NCBI GenBank assembly: GCA_032718475.1
Contig: JAUCBJ010007189.1
Coordinates: 1 to 21,315, forward strand
Reading direction: 5' to 3'
Origin: Nemertoderma westbladi
Lineage: Eukaryota > Xenacoelomorpha > Nemertodermatida > Nemertodermatidae
DNA length: 21,315 bases
A program made the translations under genes and the position numbers. Positions 18,971 through 21,315 of the stretch are shown here, piece after piece (position 1 is the stretch's first letter; every line of letters begins with the position of its first letter). The notes below the pieces were generated by a model that worked only from the letters and a program-made list of their open reading frames with translations, was not told the origin of the DNA and made no database searches.

Positions 18971-19208
18971 GAGGTCGGCCCCCACCCAGCGCTGGCTCAG
19001 GCACAGCCACAAGCACCTACCCCACCTGTGGCGCCCCCTAACGGTACCCCTACCCACACCCGATCGGGGAGAACCATCAGACCTCCCCAACGCTATGCAA
19101 ATAGCGACTATAAAAAACTATCGCATACTACTGTATTAAATAAACACGTTACCAAACTCACTACAAAGCGTACTCGTAACCCCCACCCCACCCACCACCA
19201 GGGGGGTA
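18971..19208 (+). pseudogene. C-terminal tail of Pol of element A
   Basis: The frame encodes a Pro/Ala/Gln-rich segment and then TRSGRTIRPPQRYANSDYK (about 19054-19110), the familiar end of many Ty3/gypsy integrases (R-S-G-R-x-x-R-P-P-x-R-Y). Integrase itself is absent. The frame stays open into the 3' LTR, stopping at 19291, so the native stop is uncertain. Confidence 0.8.
19194..19208 (+). promoter_or_regulatory. Polypurine tract of element A
   Basis: ACCACCAGGGGGGTA immediately precedes the 3' LTR start TGTGTAATC. A G-run next to the LTR is the usual plus-strand primer site. Confidence 0.75.
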
Positions 19209-19317
19209 TGTGTAATCCCGATATACTGTACGTGTTTGAAGGCCTTATATATATATATATCTTACCAGTTAGATTTATTACGCCATACTGACTTATGATT
19301 ATTATACAGATTACACT
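19209..19317 (+). repeat. 3' LTR of element A (109 bp)
   Basis: Same as 6781-6887 apart from two extra bases in the TA-run. Followed by GTAAA (19318-19322), the right copy of the target-site duplication. Confidence 0.95.
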
Positions 19318-19322
19318 GTAAA
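19318..19322. repeat. Target-site duplication GTAAA (right copy of element A)
   Basis: Matches 6776-6780. Confidence 0.9.
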
Positions 19323-19460
19323 CAATTTCATATGGCGGGTTACAGTGTTTCTTTTTGGGGCAGATCTTAGCCTACGCAAAGTTATTGGTGACCCATAGGC
19401 TCCCCTCTATTGGCTGTAACCGTAGGTAAAGTGTCGAATACTATTAGTATTGTACGAAAT

Positions 19461-19525
19461 TACAATGTCCGAGTGGATACAGTGCATAATAGTGATTGGC
19501 TGCTCAGGTTCAAATCAGGCTAAAG
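19461..19525 (+). other. Possible tRNA-derived SINE head (A and B boxes)
   Basis: TGTCCGAGTGGATACAGTGC (19466-19485) resembles the Pol III A box and D-arm of Ser/Leu tRNAs. GGTTCAAATC (19507-19516) fits the B box. Spacing of about 40 bases is acceptable. The T-stem does not pair properly and no acceptor stem is visible, so it is not a functional tRNA. Body and tail of a SINE cannot be defined from one copy. Confidence 0.4.
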
Positions 19526-19558
19526 GGTGTATCAATTTCGCATTGGTGTGCCCCACAA

Positions 19559-19572
19559 CCCCCCCCCCCCCA
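19559..19572. repeat. Poly-C run
   Basis: A run of about 14 C shortly after the A/B-box segment; length uncertain by a base or so. A short minus-strand frame across it reads Gly-rich and is not a gene. Confidence 0.85.
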
Positions 19573-19900
19573 TAATAATCAACATTGACATTAAAAGCAA
19601 TGACTCGAATTAATACCGCACTGATATGATTCATATGTAATATTAAAAATAAGGAGATTATCATAAAAGTTACCGATAGATCTTGATTAATCATAAATTG
19701 ACACGTCACGTGACATATAAAGTCAGAAAGTGATTGACAGATTGATGTTAAATAATTTCAAAATTATCAATATCAAAATATATTACCGTATTATGATTTT
19801 AGTATTGGCGACAAACCAGTCTTAGTTTGAAACTCTCTTGTTCAATTTACGCTCCTATGACTCTCTAGGTCACTGATGTTAAGGCAAAGTTAGAATGTCC

Positions 19901-19930
19901 GAATGAATGAATTCTGAATGAATGAATTCT
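19901..19930. repeat. 15-bp tandem duplication
   Basis: GAATGAATGAATTCT occurs twice in a row without change. Confidence 0.95.
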
Positions 19931-19982
19931 CCGGCGAATTTGCCACATTGCATCATTTCTTATAAGCCACTGTAAACAGAGG

Positions 19983-20150
19983 AAGGGAGATCGCTCTGAT
20001 TGGCTGAAATATATGTCAACAAATAAGATTCCTCACACAAAGGAACAGCTGGTAGATTTTGTCATTCCAACTCTGAGTTTTTTGACAGACACGTAGTTGT
20101 ACAAATTTTATAAGCCATTTAGAGTATTTAGCGCATCTCTCTTGTTCAAT
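19983..20150 (-). mobile_element. Diverged antisense fragment of a C-type LTR
   Basis: The reverse complement shares ordered blocks with 18215-18375: ATGCGC..ATACTCTAAA, AATTTGTACAACTACG versus AATTTGTCCAACTACG, ATCTACCAGCTG versus ATCTATCAGCTG, and TTCAGCCAATCAGAGCGAT exactly. It ends where the two C LTRs begin to differ from each other. No coding. It suggests a decayed solo LTR or LTR piece. Confidence 0.6.
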
Positions 20151-20224
20151 GTATTTTTCGGGTTATTTGATTGGCATCACAATCCCTCGGGGTTTAATAG
20201 ACTCAGCATTCGATCGATCTCGTA

Positions 20225-20425
20225 ATTCCGAGTTTAATCAACTTCGTTGCCATCGTTCCGGGTATAACTGTATAATACAGTAATAGACACCATCGCCACC
20301 GTTCCGGGTTTAATAGACTCTGTTGCCATCGTTCCGGGTTTAATAGACTCCGCCGCCATCGTTCTGGGTTTAATAGACTCCGTCGCCATCGTTCTGGTTT
20401 TAATAGACTCTGTCGCCATCATTCC
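20225..20425. repeat. 30-bp minisatellite
   Basis: Units GTTCCGGGTTTAATAGACTC plus ten bases start at 20301, 20331, 20361 and 20391, with a degenerate unit at 20225, an expanded one between, and a truncated one at 20421. An isolated related piece lies near 20183. Minus-strand translation gives a repetitive ten-residue peptide that is an artefact of the repeat. Confidence 0.92.
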
Positions 20426-20436
20426 TTTTAGAAGTA

Positions 20437-21315
20437 AAAGTGTCTGAGTCTGTACTCCCAGATATTCCCATTGGCGATATCTCCTTTGCAGAAGTGAAGG
20501 CTGCTGCAAAGAGCATTAAGACCAATCGTGCCAGTGGAGTAGATGGTGTTCCCCCTGAGGTCTTTAAAATACCTGAGTGTTTAAAGCTCATCTATCCCAT
20601 CATAGTAGACATGTACCGTACAACAAGAGTCCCACAAGAAATGAAAACAAATAAGTTGGTGCCAGTTCCCAAGAAGGGCAACCTAACACTCTATGGTTCT
20701 TTTCGGGGAATCTCATTGATCTCGATTGCTGCAAAACTATACAATAGAATTCTATTAAATCGCATCAGGGATCCCATTGAGAGACTGCTACGTGGAAATC
20801 AGAATGGGTTCCGTAAAGGTCGTGGGACCATGGAGCCCATTTTGGCACTTAGAAGGATAATTGAAGAGTTATCAAAAAAGAAAGACAGGCATCTGGCTGT
20901 TATCTTTGTTGACTTCTTCAAGGCCTTTGATTCAGTCTCTCGCTCACGTATGTTCAGCATACTTTCATTATATGGGATTCCTGATGAAATTATTGCAGCA
21001 ATCAGATCAGTATACGATGGTTCGACAACATTTGTGTCTACTGTTGACGGTGACACAGAACCATTTGAAGTGTTATGGGGCGTCCTCCAAGGAGACACAC
21101 TTGCACCATTCTTGTTCATAATTGTGGTTGACTATGTTCTACGCATGTCCTTAGATCATCATAATGATGATGGGGTGATGATAACTCCACCTACTGGCTC
21201 CAGAAGTCGAGGAAATCCTGCCAAGTACCTAACTGATCTAGACTTTGCTGATGACTTAGGAGTACTCTCAGAATCATTAGAGGGAGCCCAGCGGCTCCTC
21301 AGCTCATTAGAACAT
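20437..21315 (+). pseudogene. LINE reverse transcriptase, N-terminal and palm region, cut by the window end
   Basis: The frame is open from 20407, inside the last minisatellite unit, to the window end, without a clear start. RT motifs in order: AAAKSIKTNRASGVDGVPPE, LVPVPKKGN, RGISLISIAAKLYNRIL, QNGFRKGRGTMEPI, VIFVDFFKAFDSVSR (catalytic Asp 20911-20913), GIPDEIIAAI, VLQGDTLAPFLF (from about 21082) and LDFADDLGVLSE (catalytic Asp pair at 21250-21255). All palm residues look intact. No endonuclease is seen upstream, where the minisatellite lies, so the copy is 5'-truncated or rearranged. Its last 42 bases match 667-708 at about 90%, showing the same LINE family as the left-hand fragment. Protein-coding state beyond the window is unknown. 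Confidence 0.9.

Larger units (their letters stand above)
6781..19317 (+). mobile_element. Element A: Ty3/gypsy LTR retrotransposon with two nested insertions
   Basis: The element is bounded by near-identical short LTRs (6781-6887 and 19209-19317) and by the 5-bp duplication GTAAA (6776-6780 and 19318-19322). A primer-binding site abuts the 5' LTR and a G-rich polypurine tract abuts the 3' LTR. In order it contains gag, a double zinc knuckle, a protease motif, reverse transcriptase, two of the RNase H motifs, and the Pro/Arg-rich tail of Pol. Element B interrupts gag; element C follows RNase H. Integrase and the rest of RNase H are absent. Multiple frameshifts make it inactive in the given sequence. 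The domain order RT then RNase H and the YVDD-type core place it in Ty3/gypsy. Confidence 0.95.

Noticed and set aside
19461-19525. Functional tRNA gene
   Set aside because: A and B boxes are present but no acceptor stem or paired T-stem.
20234-20509. Minus-strand frame with a ten-residue repeat
   Set aside because: The repeat is the translation of the 30-bp minisatellite and it runs antisense into the LINE reverse transcriptase.

Overview
The window looks like a repeat-dense, non-coding stretch of a metazoan nuclear genome, probably an aquatic invertebrate, though the species cannot be fixed from the sequence. Evidence: non-LTR (LINE) reverse transcriptase fragments, nested LTR retrotransposons with 5-bp target-site duplications, satellite-like tandem arrays, microsatellite and poly-C runs, and AT-rich spacers rich in ACCGGTA. 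No bacterial operon, phage, CRISPR array, structural RNA gene or intact host gene is visible. Nearly every coding stretch belongs to a mobile element, and most are broken by frameshifts.

Layout. 1-299: a 169-bp tandem repeat. 663-1523 (+): the 3' half of a LINE reverse transcriptase. 1757-3640 (-): a decayed Gag-like gene (element D). 4150-5566: an AT-rich inverted repeat enclosing a 68-bp tandem array. 5609-6430 (-): a Ty3/gypsy RNase H fragment joined to another coiled-coil coding remnant.

Core. 6781-19317 is one Ty3/gypsy retrotransposon (element A, + strand) with about 107-bp LTRs, a tRNA primer-binding site, a polypurine tract and a 5-bp duplication GTAAA. Two further LTR elements sit inside it. 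Element B (7719-11642, - strand, 577-bp LTRs, duplication CCCGC) splits A's gag. Element C (13688-18970, + strand, LTRs of 1173 and 790 bp) follows A's RNase H, and all of A's integrase is missing at that point. B and C each carry only a Gag-like gene with zinc knuckles, so both look non-autonomous and would depend on enzymes from another element.

Right flank. 19323-20224 holds a possible SINE head, a poly-C run and a diverged antisense piece of a C-type LTR. A 30-bp minisatellite (20225-20425) abuts the 5' half of a second LINE reverse transcriptase (20437-end), which overlaps the left-hand LINE fragment by about 40 bp at roughly 90% identity.

Most notable: (1) two Gag-only LTR elements with a shared zinc-knuckle layout, neither with a normal tRNA primer site and both starting the internal region with GTAATAG; (2) in A, tRNA complementarity running through the whole T-arm (28 nt), with its single misfit at tRNA position 58, the classical m1A58 stop; (3) signs of LTR-LTR recombination that removed A's integrase.
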